NCBI GenBank assembly: GCA_946406115.1
Contig: OX291547.1
Coordinates: forward strand, 749,001 to 813,000
From: Apoda limacodes
Lineage: Eukaryota; Arthropoda; Insecta; Lepidoptera; Limacodidae
DNA: 64,000 bases
Direction of reading: 5' to 3'
The position numbers and the translations under genes were made by a program. Below, piece by piece: positions 41,513-52,565 of the stretch; positions within the stretch are counted from its first letter, which is position 1; each line of letters opens with the position of its first letter. The notes under the pieces are model-generated. The model was given only the letters and a program-made list of their open reading frames with translations. It had not been told where the DNA came from and ran no database searches.

Positions 41513-43951
41513 CTGCACACAAACACCACACCGAAACGGTTTAACAACTACATATACTGAATCTTCCCCGTATAACTTTTGAGATAAGTTTTTTTTTTCA
41601 ATTTATTAAATATTAGATCTCTAAATTATCTTAAATACTAGATTGCTTGGGAAACGGACACAAGATCCGGGCTTACGAAGACATGAAAGCAGATCGTTAC
41701 TTTGGTCGTGATTTGGAGAACCATGTTAGTCTCTAAGGCAGACCTTTGTCATACAGGGTTCCTAGATCCAAATATCACCTCCCAAACTGCCACCTTCTGA
41801 TATCCAGATTGCAGTACCAGACCAAGGGTACGGCAAAAGACCTAATGTGTTAATCTCCGACAGCGATGAAGGTCAGTATTCATAACTTCTGGCGAAACCC
41901 ATTCTAGAAAACACTCGACAAACTGCACACAAGCCGCATATGAAGATCAGAAGTTTACAAACGTATTCCCTTTTTTTCCTTCTGCCATAAGGAGAAGGGC
42001 CGCAAGGACTGACTCCCTTTTTTAGAAACAACATGTTTTATTTCTTTTTTAGGGTTCCGTACCCAAAGGGTACCACGGAGCCCTATTATTGTCTGCCTGT
42101 TCGACCATCAAAGGGTAAAAGTCTGTGTGTTGTAATGGGGGATTATCTCACAAATAATAAAAAGAGGAAAAGTTAAAATTTAAGGGGGGTTCTTGTATGG
42201 GGACAAGAATAGTAGTTAATGAAACTGTCATATTATAAGGGGTATTAAGCACGAGTATCGGACGAGCCAAAGTCGAGTTCCATAATAGTATCACACCGTA
42301 ACATAATAGAAAAGAAAAATAAAATTTACTATAGTTCTTATAATATAGGATGACAGCTGTCATTGGAATCACGTCTATCAAGTTTATATATATTCATTTT
42401 ATATTTTTTATAAGCAAAATTTATAATTTTTCTAAGCAGCTGCTGTGTTATATAGTACACCTGCTCCCTGCATTTCGCGTCATTATCAGAAAAATGGTCC
42501 CGTTTTACAGATTGAGAAAATTGAGAAATTTTCAGGAAAACGATACAAGCTAAGACAAAACGGTCATACACTAAATTATTCAATATTAAATTACCTACAA
42601 ATACGTGATCGTCTAAGTGGTAAGACTTAACACCATTGTGTAACAAAGATCGCAGGCTCTTTACCAGACTTAAATACCGTTTTAGTAATGGAATTAGTAT
42701 CCTCTACCCCAGATATATGCGCGTTTTATTTTTGTAAAAAAAATTAAAAAGCGAGAAGCTCCACCCAGCGCTTCCCGCGGTACGTGACCATAGCGAGGGT
42801 TACTTACTTACGAGGCGCACATCCCCCGAATAGGAGAAGAGGTGTGAAATCATAAATGGTTATAACCATGTAATTATCGTTGCAGCCGAAGCTGAAGACC
42901 GAAGTCCAATTATGTAAATTCAGGAACAAATCCTTGTGCGTGCATGGCACAAACACTCAGCCTTAGGCCAAAGAGTGTAGAATGACATCCATTATGTCTG
43001 GCTCCTCTCCGGTCGAAGTTACTGGTATAGATCTGGCTGGAGGGTTATATTTACGTAAGAAAGAAAAGTGTTAGGTAGTATTATACACTTGCTCAGTATA
43101 CAGGGCAGTACACTTAGAATTGACTAAATCATAATCTACTTAAGCATTTTTAATGACTTTATGGCGATTCATAGCGCGAAGAGGTCGAGTTAGTGTAATA
43201 CATATATTCCAATAATGTTTTAGGTGCCAAAAATCTTTGATGAAAATAAAAAAATGAATTTATTTCAGTTTAGCTAGTTACATAACACTTGTTACGCTAC
43301 TTCTTACAATAGGTTACCCTGTGACGTAAGAAGCAAGCTTTCTGCTCGTACAATATCAAATAAATTATACGCTTAGTAAATGAATAAAGGATAAGGATAA
43401 AGTAACAGTAGTTAGTTTCAATTTCCCTTCTATACCGTGTTATATAGAAAAAAAATCGAATACAAATTAGTGCTGACATTTAAGTAGATCATACAAAAGT
43501 TTTAACAGTTAAGTTTGTAAGCAAAGTATTCAATATATTTAAAATGACCTAAGAAGATAAAGCCGGCTTAGATTGAAATAAAATCCAAGAACAATAAATC
43601 GTATCAAATGGAGACTCAATGCTACTACAGCACATTGGTGGGGAGAATTTTGTGAACGGCTTATTAGGTTATTAAAAGAACTTCTACGTAGAATTCTTGG
43701 AAAAGCATGTGTGTCATACGCAAAAATTAGGAACTATCATGTGTGACTATGAACATGTTATAACTAACAAACATTAACGTATGTCGAAGATGACAAATCA
43801 GACACCTCACAACCATTAACACCAACATGTTTTTTACAGTCATTGCCTACTGATGATGGACTGGTTTGGATACGATTGATACTTACAGTTTAAACAAGCG
43901 ATTCGCCAATTTACATACTCTTACATACTGTGTGTATAGTTGGGCTGGTAC
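41513..43951. other. ABHD intron (2.4 kb) with two dispersed repeats
   Basis: Contains a reverse copy of the lepidopteran repeat at about 42045-42235 (AGGGTTCCGTACCCAAAGGG, ACCACGGAGCCCTATT) and the family shared with 28600-28690 at 42332-42384. No coding frame supported. Confidence 0.55.
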
Positions 43952-44156
43952 CTTTGATAACGTCGAGCGGCGAAGAGATGACGAGCGCGGCGTGCACGTG
44001 CGCATCGCTCCCGCGCGCCGCTAGGTACTGGCCCAGCAGCAGACCGCCGAGTGAGACGCCCACCGCGAGCAGCGGCACCGCGCCCCGCCCCGCTCGCACC
44101 GCACACACCACCTCGCTCACGTCTTCGTACGACACCGCGCAGTACAGACGGGACGA
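43952..44156 (-). CDS. ABHD1/ABHD3-like hydrolase exon with nucleophile Ser (GVSLGG)
   Basis: 205-bp exon; acceptor TATGTATGTGCAG (phase 0), donor ATCAAAG|GTACC (phase 1). It reads SSRLYCAVSYEDVSEVVCAV, GAVPLLAVGVSLGGLLLGQY and HVHAALVISSPLDVIK. The nucleophile elbow G-V-S-L-G-G is at 44060-44043 with the Ser codon at 44054-44052; human ABHD3 has AAGVSMGGMLLLNYL at this place. The alpha/beta-hydrolase fold uses this Ser to attack ester bonds; the family hydrolyses lipids such as medium-chain or oxidised phospholipids in animals. The exact substrate in insects is not inferable from the sequence. Confidence 0.93.
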
Positions 44157-45100
44157 CTGCACATACATACATAATGTTACGGCCGGAAACTTTCTAGACG
44201 CGTACATTCCCGGAAATTTATCGATGGTCAACAAACAACATAAAAAAGGTTACATCCTAATGGGCTTCCATTCAACTCAAGATTTAGCGAGAAGATTGCT
44301 ACACGGAAAAAAAAGGGTTTCCAAGTTCTATTCCACCAAAATAATTTGCATTCAGTCAAGAAATCCAACTATTTTGGACATATTTTGTTCACAGAAGGCA
44401 ATATTATTTCCCTGAAAAAAATTTATTTTATCAGTCGAAATTGATAAACTTCTTTTCGTATGAACAAATTTTTTTTTAACCAAATATATGTTCGTTTTAG
44501 ATCAACCAAACTTAAATTAATTACCCTAAGACAGTTAATGTTCTTGTATGAAATAAATACATTTTTATATGCAACATTTTATTTTTCTTCGTTTGAAACA
44601 AAAAATAATTTTGCTTTGATATAATTTATTTTGCGCTAAAATCATGGTTTTCTTAAATCTGCCACGTTACTTATTAAAAACTATATCTTTCGATTAAAAT
44701 AATTGTATCTTAAATCAAAGCCAGTGAAATGTTCAGTTAAGATAATATTGTTTTGAATTAGAGAAAATAATAATTTTAACAGAATTTGTTAGATTCTTGA
44801 CTCAAAATCTGATATTTTAAGCTGAAACTCTTGTTTTAGTCGAAACAAATAATATTTCTGCTTTAAAATATTAAACATTTTCGTTGAAATGAATCAGCTA
44901 GTATCGCTTTGAACGAATTTTCTTTTCTTTTAAGTAAATACCTGCATTTTTAAAACTGAACGAACCTCATCACTGTCCTTCATAGGCTTTCGTGTTGGAT
45001 TTTAATTTTAAATAATTGTTTATTGTAGGGTTTTGTGCGTCAAATTAGTATCAGTTCATGCAAGAAACCTACAGTTAATTATTATCTGAAAATTGAAAAG
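44157..45100. other. ABHD intron, AT-rich, no gene recognised
   Basis: The frame 44240-44415 runs on as AT-rich sequence and lacks support. A long TTTATTTT/GAAACAAAATAAT-rich tract (44420-44960) may be a decayed dispersed repeat. Similar wording appears at 45690-45910 and 54650-55110. Confidence 0.4.
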
Positions 45101-45104
45101 TTCG

Positions 45105-45485
45105 TGGCCCAGTCGCATTCGTCTATCTGAAACGATAAACGAAGTTAAGCAACGTCGACCGTGGTCAGTACTTGGATGGGTGACCGCTTAGCGGCACACT
45201 TTTCTTTCTTCCATGTTTAAGAAGGATCGTTAGTCATAACAATTATGATTAAACATAACACTGTACAGCCTAAAGGCGAGAATAGCTACTAAGCCTGACA
45301 AACGTTCCGCCAAGTCATAGAAAGGCAGTGCGGTAAACTGACTCTATATGGCCCAAGCCTCCAGAAAAGCGGCCGGTGCCTCTGCAGTAGGGCTAGCTCG
45401 ACAAACGTCCGCCAAGACACACTAAGTCAGTGCGGTAGACTGACTTCATATGGCCCAAGCCTCCAGAAAAGAGGCGTAGGGCTCT
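45105..45485 (+). mobile_element. 5S rRNA-like SINE (SINE3 type) with duplicated body
   Basis: Bases 45105-45195 read GTGGCCCAGTCGCATTCGTC, then ACGAAGTTAAGCAACGTCGA, CCGTGGTCAGTACTTGGATG, GGTGACCGC. GAAGTTAAGCAACGTC and AGTACTTGGATGGGTGACC are the box A and box C of the 5S rRNA internal promoter. The 5' part is diverged from 5S and the sequence departs from it after GGTGACCGC. Downstream, two copies of CAGTGCGGTAAACTGACT, ATATGGCCCAAGCCTCCAGA, AAAG lie about 110 bp apart (45290-45485). A 5S-derived SINE fits better than a 5S gene. Confidence 0.65.
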
Positions 45486-46312
45486 TTAAAAAATAACTAT
45501 GTAATTTTGGACCGACACATTTTTTGTTTTAAACTTAAATATAATGTTATTAATTTAAGAGCTGCCGTAGTCAAGTTAAGAGCACTATTCTCTTGTGTGA
45601 ACTAGAAATTTCTTCCGTGCAATAACACACGAAGTTCTACGCCCAAGAAAACTAAGTGTTTCAAATAAAGAAGCATTATTTTCTTCAATGAATTAAATAA
45701 TGTTTCAAACGGATAGAGTTTTATTTACTGGTTCAAATAAATTTGATCATGTGCTAACTTCATATCATTTTAAATATTTAAGAGAAATAATATCTTGGAT
45801 GAAGCAAATATTCGTTGGTGATAATCGTTCGATAAATATGAAACGATATTCTCTTGGCTCAACTAATTCTTTTTTACCGTGTATGCAGGCAAAAATGAAC
45901 CTAATACTGTAAAAGTAAGGTTTACTTTCCTTTGGGGCCAATATTGTTCATAACTAAGACTGTTTACGTCGGATGAGTTGTCTACGAATTAAAGTACAAG
46001 AAAGCTCTCGAAGCGTCTAGAATACTCGAGCGCAACTCCCGCTCTTGTCAGCGAGGCTAAAAGGCGCCGCAAGTCGCCGCAGTGGGGTTCAGTTTTGGTT
46101 TTATACTGCGTTCAGAATTACTTCGGAAAGCGATAACACCTGAATACGACTACTGCGAGGTTAAGCGGCTTACTGAATTTTGTTTTGAATAATCTTCATC
46201 ACCAAACGTCATTTTAGTTACCCTAACTTGTAACAATAATACTTTCTGAAAGTGTTTTATACACCACAAATATGGTTGTTTTGTCCCGCCCGTTGTTATC
46301 TGAAACGCACTG
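45486..46312. other. ABHD intron, no gene recognised
   Basis: AT-rich apart from a GC-richer piece at 46010-46090. Frames such as 45700-45912 lack domain support. Confidence 0.4.
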
Positions 46313-46365
46313 CACGAACGTAGCGATTTTGCTGGTAACACTAGTTGTCACGTTGTCGTTATCGA
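46313..46365. repeat. Dispersed repeat shared with 49220-49265
   Basis: CGAACGTAGCGATTTTGCTGG, then TAACACTAGTTGTCACGTTG, resembles AGAACGTAGCTTTTGCTGGC, then AATACTAGTTGTCGTGTAG. The following 46560-46660 (GGACAGACAGACGTGGTTC) similarly recurs at 62110-62150 (GGACAGACAGACGAGGTCC). Confidence 0.5.
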
Positions 46366-46721
46366 ACCGAAAGATAACCTAAATATAGTTTACTTTGTGA
46401 TTTATAAACTAATTACAGCATTTTCCTTCGAATTACTTACAGTACTGTGGTAATTATAAGTGTTTTTGTATGAAGTGCCACTGAAGTTAGGTCAACTTAC
46501 AACAGGGAAGTTATTTGTATTTTAATTTAAGGTTTTAGAAACTGTCTTTTCTTTTTGTACCTCTCATACTTATTAGCTATAATTTAAGGCTCCCTTAGGT
46601 CCCCTTAGAGGAAATTCGGACAGACAGACGTGGTTCATGTAGTTGCTACAATTACATTATTTGAGGTAAGAAATACTCATTCCTCTTAAGGTTTTATTCA
46701 TAGTTGGGTTCTGTGTGCGAA

Positions 46722-47375
46722 TGTACATCCAGTGCCCATAAAGGGCGATAGATCAGACCCATCGACTAACAGATCAATCGCCATTAGCTCTCTCCAAGGT
46801 GATGGAGCGTGTGATCAGCACACAGCTTCTAAGATACCTAGAAAAACACGAACTGGTCAGCGACCGGCAATATGGCCACGGTCGCTCGACTGGTAACCTA
46901 ACTAGTGTATCTCAAACACCTATGGGCACTAGCCATTGAGATTCAGGGGCCTCATGGCATAGCATGGACATTAATGCTGGTGTCCCGCAAGGCTCTAAGT
47001 TGTCTCCTACACGCTGTTTCTAGTGCATATCAATTACATGTTGTCCATCGACAACATATATTGCTATACAGATGACAGTCCTGAAGACGCTTACTATACG
47101 GGTCGCGCAAACATCCCATGTTCCATTGTGGAGAAAAACCGCAGAGAAATTGTGTCTAAAATCGAGATCACTCTGTCCAAGGTCTTTGACTGGGGACGGG
47201 AAAACTTGATCCGATTCAGCCCTATAAAGACAAGTCTGCGCGTTCACCGCTAAGAAAACTTCATTGAGGTGCGACAATTCCGCAACACACACTTTTACCG
47301 TCTCCAAGAGCATTGGGATCCTTGGTGTTGACATCTTCAGCGATGTTCAGTTCCGAGATCATTTGGAAGATTCAT
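46722..47375 (+). pseudogene. CR1/Daphne-like reverse transcriptase, decayed copy 3 (active site YTDD)
   Basis: Recognisable pieces in order are CCCATAAAGGGCGATAGATC (PKKGDRSD region), a shortened SNYRPIA region, GATGGAGCGTGTGATCAGCA, CGACCGGCAATATGGC, GACATTAATGCTGGTGTCCC (NAGVP) and CYTDDSPEDAYYTGRANIP. SKVFDWGRENLIRFSPIKT and SIGILGVDIFSDVQFRDHLE follow. Internal deletions remove the stretch between the YGFRHGR region and NAGVPQG. The catalytic pair of Asp (GAT GAC at 47071-47076) is present here, unlike in copies 1 and 2. Confidence 0.75.
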
Positions 47376-47572
47376 GTGCTTCACCGTTTTTGGAAGATTA
47401 TCCCCTTGACGGCAAAATAGGGGATAAAAATTTGTTTGAGGATGTAGACAAATTTGTAGGTAAAACCGTAAAAAGTCAAAAGCTACCTTATTTCCAAAAG
47501 TTTACGTGGACGAAGGCGCGGGCAAACTTAGTTCTTAAATAATTTGAAGGTGTGTGCCATTGAATATAATAT
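47376..47572. other. Unidentified spacer between CR1-like copies 3 and 4
   Basis: An open stretch to 47542 reads LEDYPLDGKIGDKNLFEDVD and FVGKTVKSQKLPYFQKFTW. I do not recognise it; it is not part of the reverse transcriptase. Confidence 0.35.
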
Positions 47573-47875
47573 TAGGTCACGTCAAATCTTGTCCTTCAAC
47601 AACATATATTGTTATGCAGAATACATTACTGGAGACGCTCGTTCCGTTCTAGAGGATAAGCGCGGAGAACTTGTGTCTAAAAACGCGACCGCTCTGTGCA
47701 AGGTCGTTCCCTTCGAAGACACGAGTCTGCGCATTATCAATTCTATAAAATATTCCTACAATTCTAGAAACACCATCCACAAGAGCATTAGGATCCTTGC
47801 CGTTGACATCTCTATTGATGTTCAGTGTCGGGAAAGATCGCAGGCTTGTTTGCAAACTTAGTGGTATAAAAAAAA
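47573..47875 (+). pseudogene. CR1/Daphne-like reverse transcriptase, decayed copy 4 with 3' tail
   Basis: Pieces NNIYCYAEYITGDA (active site reduced to YAEY), VLEDKRGELVSKNATALCKV, FEDTSLRI and KSIRILAVDISIDVQC follow the order of copies 1 and 2. They then jump straight to the 3' tail GCTTGTTTGCAAACTTAGTG followed by GTATAAAAAAAAG. Most of the thumb and C-terminus is deleted. Confidence 0.7.
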
Positions 47876-48681
47876 GTAGTGATTTGAGTAGGATGACTTT
47901 CATAGCAAACATTATAAGTGTCGAGTGCTTGTACCTTATTTACTTGCTAGACAGAATATCGTCGGAAAATCGTAACTTGGTATGTATTCTGCGTTTATGT
48001 TTGTGCCTTGTTCTTTCCAGTTACAAGTATTAAAGACATCTTTCGGTTTGTTAGTGAACATATGATAAAGTTTATTATCAAATATTTAAACCTAGTACTT
48101 AAGTAACATTGTTGACACTAATTTTGACTAATAAATATATTCTGAATTAACTGTGTCATTTTATTAATTTTAGTACCAACAGCTAAGGTTTGTTTTTTTA
48201 AACGCTTTCGGGTATATGACGGGATGATACTTTATCTGACATCCTTGCCGAATTATACAGACATAACACATTAACAAGTCGCCAGTCAACTTTCTCACAT
48301 TCTACAAAGGCAAAAGTCTACTGTATAACCCGCCACACCGTGTTGCCTACCCCTGGAAACCCAGTCTGTTTAGGTGGTTGAATGGTTTAAGAAAGGATAA
48401 ATAATCTATATGTGATGGATGAGCCTCGAAAACAATTTATAAACGTGGTTCAGAAGCGAGATTGGGCAATCATTTGTTCAACAGGATGGTATGGCAAATA
48501 CTGAAAAAAAAACAGATCACAATACTTCTGCTTCATGCCTCTGGAATTTTACCATCATAAACACTAACAGTGCCATATTTGCCATGACTAGGTTTGCCCC
48601 ATCCTAGTGGAAACCTGGCTACGACCTTGCCCTGTGAACTTTAGAGAAATATTTAGAAATTATAGTAAAGGTGTGTGTTAC
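47876..48681. other. ABHD intron, no gene recognised
   Basis: AT-rich, no supported frame. The sequence approaches the TG-rich donor side of the exon at 48682. Confidence 0.45.
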
Positions 48682-48898
48682 CGTGAGCGGCACTCCGCCG
48701 AGCCCGCGGTTGTTGAAGACGACGACATGCGCACCGAGCCGGTGTCCCGCCAGCGCCAGGCAACGCACGTAGTCCGCGTGCGAGGCACCCGTCAGCCCCG
48801 GGAGCACGAGCAGCACCGGCGACTGCTCAGCGCCTGCGGTTTCTGCGTCTAGCCAGTCCAGCGCCACCTGGCCCCCGTCCGACATGCGCAGGATCTCA
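48682..48898 (-). CDS. ABHD1/ABHD3-like hydrolase exon with oxyanion-hole region
   Basis: 217-bp exon; acceptor GATGTGTGCAG (phase 2, completing an Arg codon), donor CTCACG|GTAACA (phase 0). It reads EILRMSDGGQVALDWLDAET, SPVLLVLPGLTGASHADYVR, CLALAGHRLGAHVVVFNNRG and LGGVPLT. Human ABHD3 has TADGGQISLDWFD, TILLLPGLTGTSKESYI and CVVFNNRGVAGENLLTP at the same positions. LPGLTG is the N-terminal strand/loop contributing to the oxyanion hole, and FNNRG precedes the nucleophile elbow. The joint with the upstream exon gives QYRR-EILRMSDGGQ, the expected join, with consistent phases. Confidence 0.93.
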
Positions 48899-50230
48899 CT
48901 GCACACATCACACACCACCGCACTAAGGTCACTGCCGACTGAAATACCTTACCCCTACCGAAATGCAAATACGGTACCACAACATTGTGAGAGCTGTTCC
49001 ACTGATAACTGCACTACAGCCACACTATTCACTATTAGTTCAGCCACTTTCTGTAAGTCAGCAAAGGGGAGGGGATAAAATCAATTTGCAAAACTACACT
49101 ACATTGTATTTAGATCAGTTATTCGCAAAAACCCATCAAAAAGAAGCGCCGCGACTACTTCTGTTATTTATTTATTTCAGGATACTGTTTCATGCCGCAC
49201 GTTGCTATCTGCATCTCGCTACAAGAACGTAGCTTTTGCTGGCAATACTAGTTGTCGTGTAGAGCCATCAAATAACCTTACGCAAATATATATTTTTGTT
49301 GTGCCTTTTAGACATTGTGATAATATACTTTAGAGACGCAAACCTAAACAAATTCGTGTGAAAAAGCGGACGTAGCTATCAAAAAGGCACTGATTTTATC
49401 GATAAATCTATTAGTCTCTTTCTCTCCACATAAACTAATATCAGTCCAATCAAAAAAACAATATTAACAATATTAATTTTATTTTATTTTTATTTTACTG
49501 TTGACAGTTAAATTGTACTAACTAACCTAATGTGACGATCTCTTATGTGACTTAAATTAATATTTGAATTGTATTTAATAAAATGGTAGGAAAGTCAAAA
49601 CTGTACATTGAATATTTTTTTAAAAGAATACTTGGGTTGTGATCTACAATCGATACCGAAACCCAAAAAATATAGTTTTTAGAATTTTTGTCTGTTTGTC
49701 TGTATGTTCGGGATAAATTAAAAAAGTACTTGCATGGATTTACTTCTAATTTGGCACTAATATTATTAAGTCGGGTCAACATATAGGCTACATATTATCA
49801 CGCTATCACCTACGGGGCAGTGAACCTTTATTTCTTCAACGCATTCTGTAACAACGTGTAATCTAACGACGCATATTTGACTTGCTTCTTAATTATTAAT
49901 TATTCTACTCACACATAGCCATTTATTTTATGTAAAAAAATCGTGTAAAGTCATAACTTAGATGTGTCATAATTTTTCACCATATAAAAATGTTTTCTAT
50001 TTGCTAACTAAATGGCGTTGGCCTCGAACTAAATGGCGTTGGCGTCGAATTAGATCGCGCTCTGGTTTCGTTCATAAAAAGTGATGTTATAGTATAGCGT
50101 TCACGTAGACGACGTCGCGGGCAGCAGCCAGTATAAATAAAAATGAATCACAAAATTTGTTGCTAAGCGGCTGGACCAATTCGCATATTTTTTTTTTGTT
50201 TTGTTTGTTAGTGTTAGGGCAAGGATTTTA
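48899..50230. other. ABHD intron, left part, no gene recognised
   Basis: Includes the dispersed repeat at 49220-49265 shared with 46313-46365. AT-rich elsewhere. Confidence 0.5.
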
Positions 50231-50400
50231 TGAAAAAAAAACCGGTCAAGTACGAGTCGGACTCGCGCACTGAGTAAAACTCGAAGACGGTGGACGAATT
50301 CGGGTAATTTTTTTTTGTTGTGTTTGTTGTGTTTGTTGTGTTAGGGCAAGGTTTTTATGAAAGAAAAAACAACAAAAAAATTACCCGATACACAATAAAA
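50231..50400. repeat. Copy of the AGTCGGACTCGCGCAC repeat and GTGTTTGTTG tract
   Basis: ACCGGTCAAGTACGAGTCGG, then ACTCGCGCACTGAG, belongs to the family at 30435-30855. It is followed by a GTTGTGTTTGTTGTGTTTG mini-repeat. Confidence 0.65.
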
Positions 50401-50997
50401 AATAATGTTTAAATAACAACTTTTACAAATAATAAATTTGCGTAATTTCGAAGAATAAAACCAAATAAAAGCAATTATTGAAATATCGTATATTTTATAG
50501 CCGATTATAAATATAGCTCTTGCCCGCGGATTTGCCCATGCAGTATTCTGTCATTTCCGTAAAATTTCTAACATAACCCCTTAAGAGAACGTGGGATATG
50601 ATCGGAGTAGGGACAAAGAACATTAAATATTAACTTGTATAATATTATTTGCATAGCTGATAATAGCTCTAGGTTTTGTATGTCAGGTGCATTATATGTA
50701 TGTACCTTAATAAAAATGAATAGAAAATTGGCGAAAAAAAAGGTAACTTCGTGAAGTTTTCTGTCGAGAAAATTTTATTGTAGTTTGATTTTTCCAATAT
50801 CAGACATTGTAATTATAATGTAGTATCTTTGTGTTTTTATTATTTATTTCGACTTGATTTACTCACTGAAAATTTAATTCTACCATGGGTAATTTAATTA
50901 CCTTTATGGCCCTTCCTAACTTAAAAATATTAGAAATTTTTTTATATCTGTTAAAATATCAACGGCTTATATTATAATAGGAAGCGAAGGCATCTAA

Positions 50998-51292
50998 TTA
51001 TCTAAACTAATATATTGTAAAAGTCTGTTTGTACATTTGCTATTGCCTAAGTTCGCCACCCATTGGGCTATATTTGGTCCTGTTGAAGAGCAGGAGAAGG
51101 ACATAGGATATTTTTTAACCTGATTAGGAAACGGAAGTAGATTAGGAAATAGATCCCGAGAGTGATACCGTGAGGCACTATTCTATTCGTTTGCGTTGAA
51201 ACAGGCCAAAGGGCGATACTTACGGTGCGATTATAATAATTCTTACCAAAGTATGCGCGGGTGAAACCGCGGGTAAATGCTACGCTAGTAAT
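50998..51292. repeat. Decayed retroposon ending GCGGGTAAATGCTACGCTAG
   Basis: Starts near AACTAATATATTGTAAAAG and ends GCGGGTGAAACCGCGGGTAA, then ATGCTACGCTAGTA, the lepidopteran retroposon end also seen at 16905-16948. Confidence 0.4.
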
Positions 51293-52259
51293 TCCATAAA
51301 ATAAAATTTCGTTTCCAGCTACATACATTAAATTTTCCTGATATAAGAACTAAGATGTAATATTTTGAAGTAAAAACTTCTTTAGCGACGTTGTGCACTT
51401 TTTTGTGATGGGTAAAAAATGTGAAACTCTATAGGACGAATAAAAGGAAGAGGATATTGGGTTGATGAAAGTGCGGATTACACATGTTAAAATGTTATAT
51501 CCAGGTTGTATGTTTTTGAAGTGAAAACTTCAAAAAAGGACAATTCATAGAAAAATCGTAAGACGGAACTCGCGTCAGATTTATTTACATAGGGTTAGTT
51601 TATTATTTTTAGTATATTGCGATAATGAGTAGTACAGGGAGGTTGGATATGGGATTTTAGTTGTATGACAGATTGTGATGTCAAATATATTACGCCAAAA
51701 AAGTAAATAAACAAACATTATTGTTTATAATAATGAAAGTGCGGATTACACATGTTAAAATGTGATACGATACGAGCTTACGTTACACTGGATAGAAGGT
51801 ATATCTATGTGTTGACGTGTCAATAGGTGATTTTATAGGAAAATAGATAAACAATCTTTATTTAGTATGTTAGGTTGTGTCAAAGAAAATATTCGAAAGT
51901 TAGAGGAATTCGTGACGTGACGAGACGTGATAGGATAGAGCGCCAGTTCCATAGTGGTAGTGGCATAGTAATATATTACGTTTAATATAGCTTATTACAT
52001 TATATTTGCTTAAAGAAGGTTGTCAAAATAATAATCACATACCAAATATTTTTAAGTTAAATATAATATTTGCCAAAATAATAGACAAGATATAGAATAG
52101 AAAATTAGTATATTTTAAGGAAACTTGAAAAAAACATAAAATGAACATAAATATTGTTGGAACTGTATCTATTCCGATTAAGTCAAATAATTTTGAATAT
52201 TGTAAGCAGTTAATAAAACAAAATGAGTGAAAGTAATAAAAATATGGAATTGAACAAAC
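51293..52259. other. ABHD intron, AT-rich, no gene recognised
   Basis: Contains a direct repeat: ATGAAAGTGCGGATTACACA, then TGTTAAAATGT, occurs at about 51464 and 51733. Nothing else recognised. Confidence 0.5.
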
Positions 52260-52426
52260 CGTCGGTATTGTAGACGTGGCAGAAATCGTGACCGAAGTAT
52301 AGAGCCGACCACCGTCTGCAGTCTGGACTCCACGCACCAGGGTGTCGGCCAGTAGTGCTCCCTCAGCAGGGGCATCGCCTTCAGCACCTCTCGGAATTCC
52401 CCTTTGCGGCATACCAAAATTGGTTT
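52260..52426 (-). CDS. ABHD1/ABHD3-like hydrolase, first recognised exon
   Basis: 167-bp minus-strand exon. The acceptor TTGTTTTAG precedes AAACCA. It reads KPILVCRKGEFREVLKAMPL, LREHYWPTPWCVESRLQT and SILRSRFLPRLQYRR, with donor CGACG|GTTTGT (phase 2). Human ABHD3 has KKPQLV, FLQDHCPVVTETYYPTVWCW and RGQTLLRPF here. Together the five exons give 370 codons including stop, with a continuous frame across all four junctions. The human protein (about 409 residues) has a short N-terminal membrane-anchor exon before this point. No equivalent was found upstream to 64000, so it may lie outside the window or be too short to recognise. Confidence 0.9.
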
Positions 52427-52482
52427 CTAAAACAACATACGGATTAAAATGGAATTTATCCTGTGGATATCCTATTTATTTT

Positions 52483-52565
52483 AAGGGTTCCGTACCTCAA
52501 AAGGAAAAAAGGAACCCTTATAGGAGCACTTTGTTGTCCGTCTGTCGGTCTCTCTGTCAAGACCC
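52483..52565. repeat. Fragment of GGGTTCCGTACCT..GTCCGTCTGTC repeat
   Basis: AAGGGTTCCGTACCTCAAAA, then GGAACCCTTATAGGAGCAC, then TTGTCCGTCTGTCGGTCTCT, is the common lepidopteran GGTTCCGTACC module; partial copy. Confidence 0.55.

Noticed and set aside
41159..41582. Four overlapping frames over the ABHD exon at 41216-41512
   Set aside because: Only the minus frame with LCAADDPFQPAD matches the family; the rest are GC-driven shadows.
44240..44415. Continuation of a plus-strand frame across 43930-44415
   Set aside because: It is antisense to the ABHD exon at its start and AT-rich afterwards, with no domain.
45105..45195. Functional 5S rRNA gene
   Set aside because: The first third does not match 5S rRNA, the 3' end departs from it after GGTGACCGC, and no T-run terminator follows at the right place.
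48607..48852. Plus-strand 81-codon frame
   Set aside because: Antisense shadow of the ABHD exon at 48682-48898.
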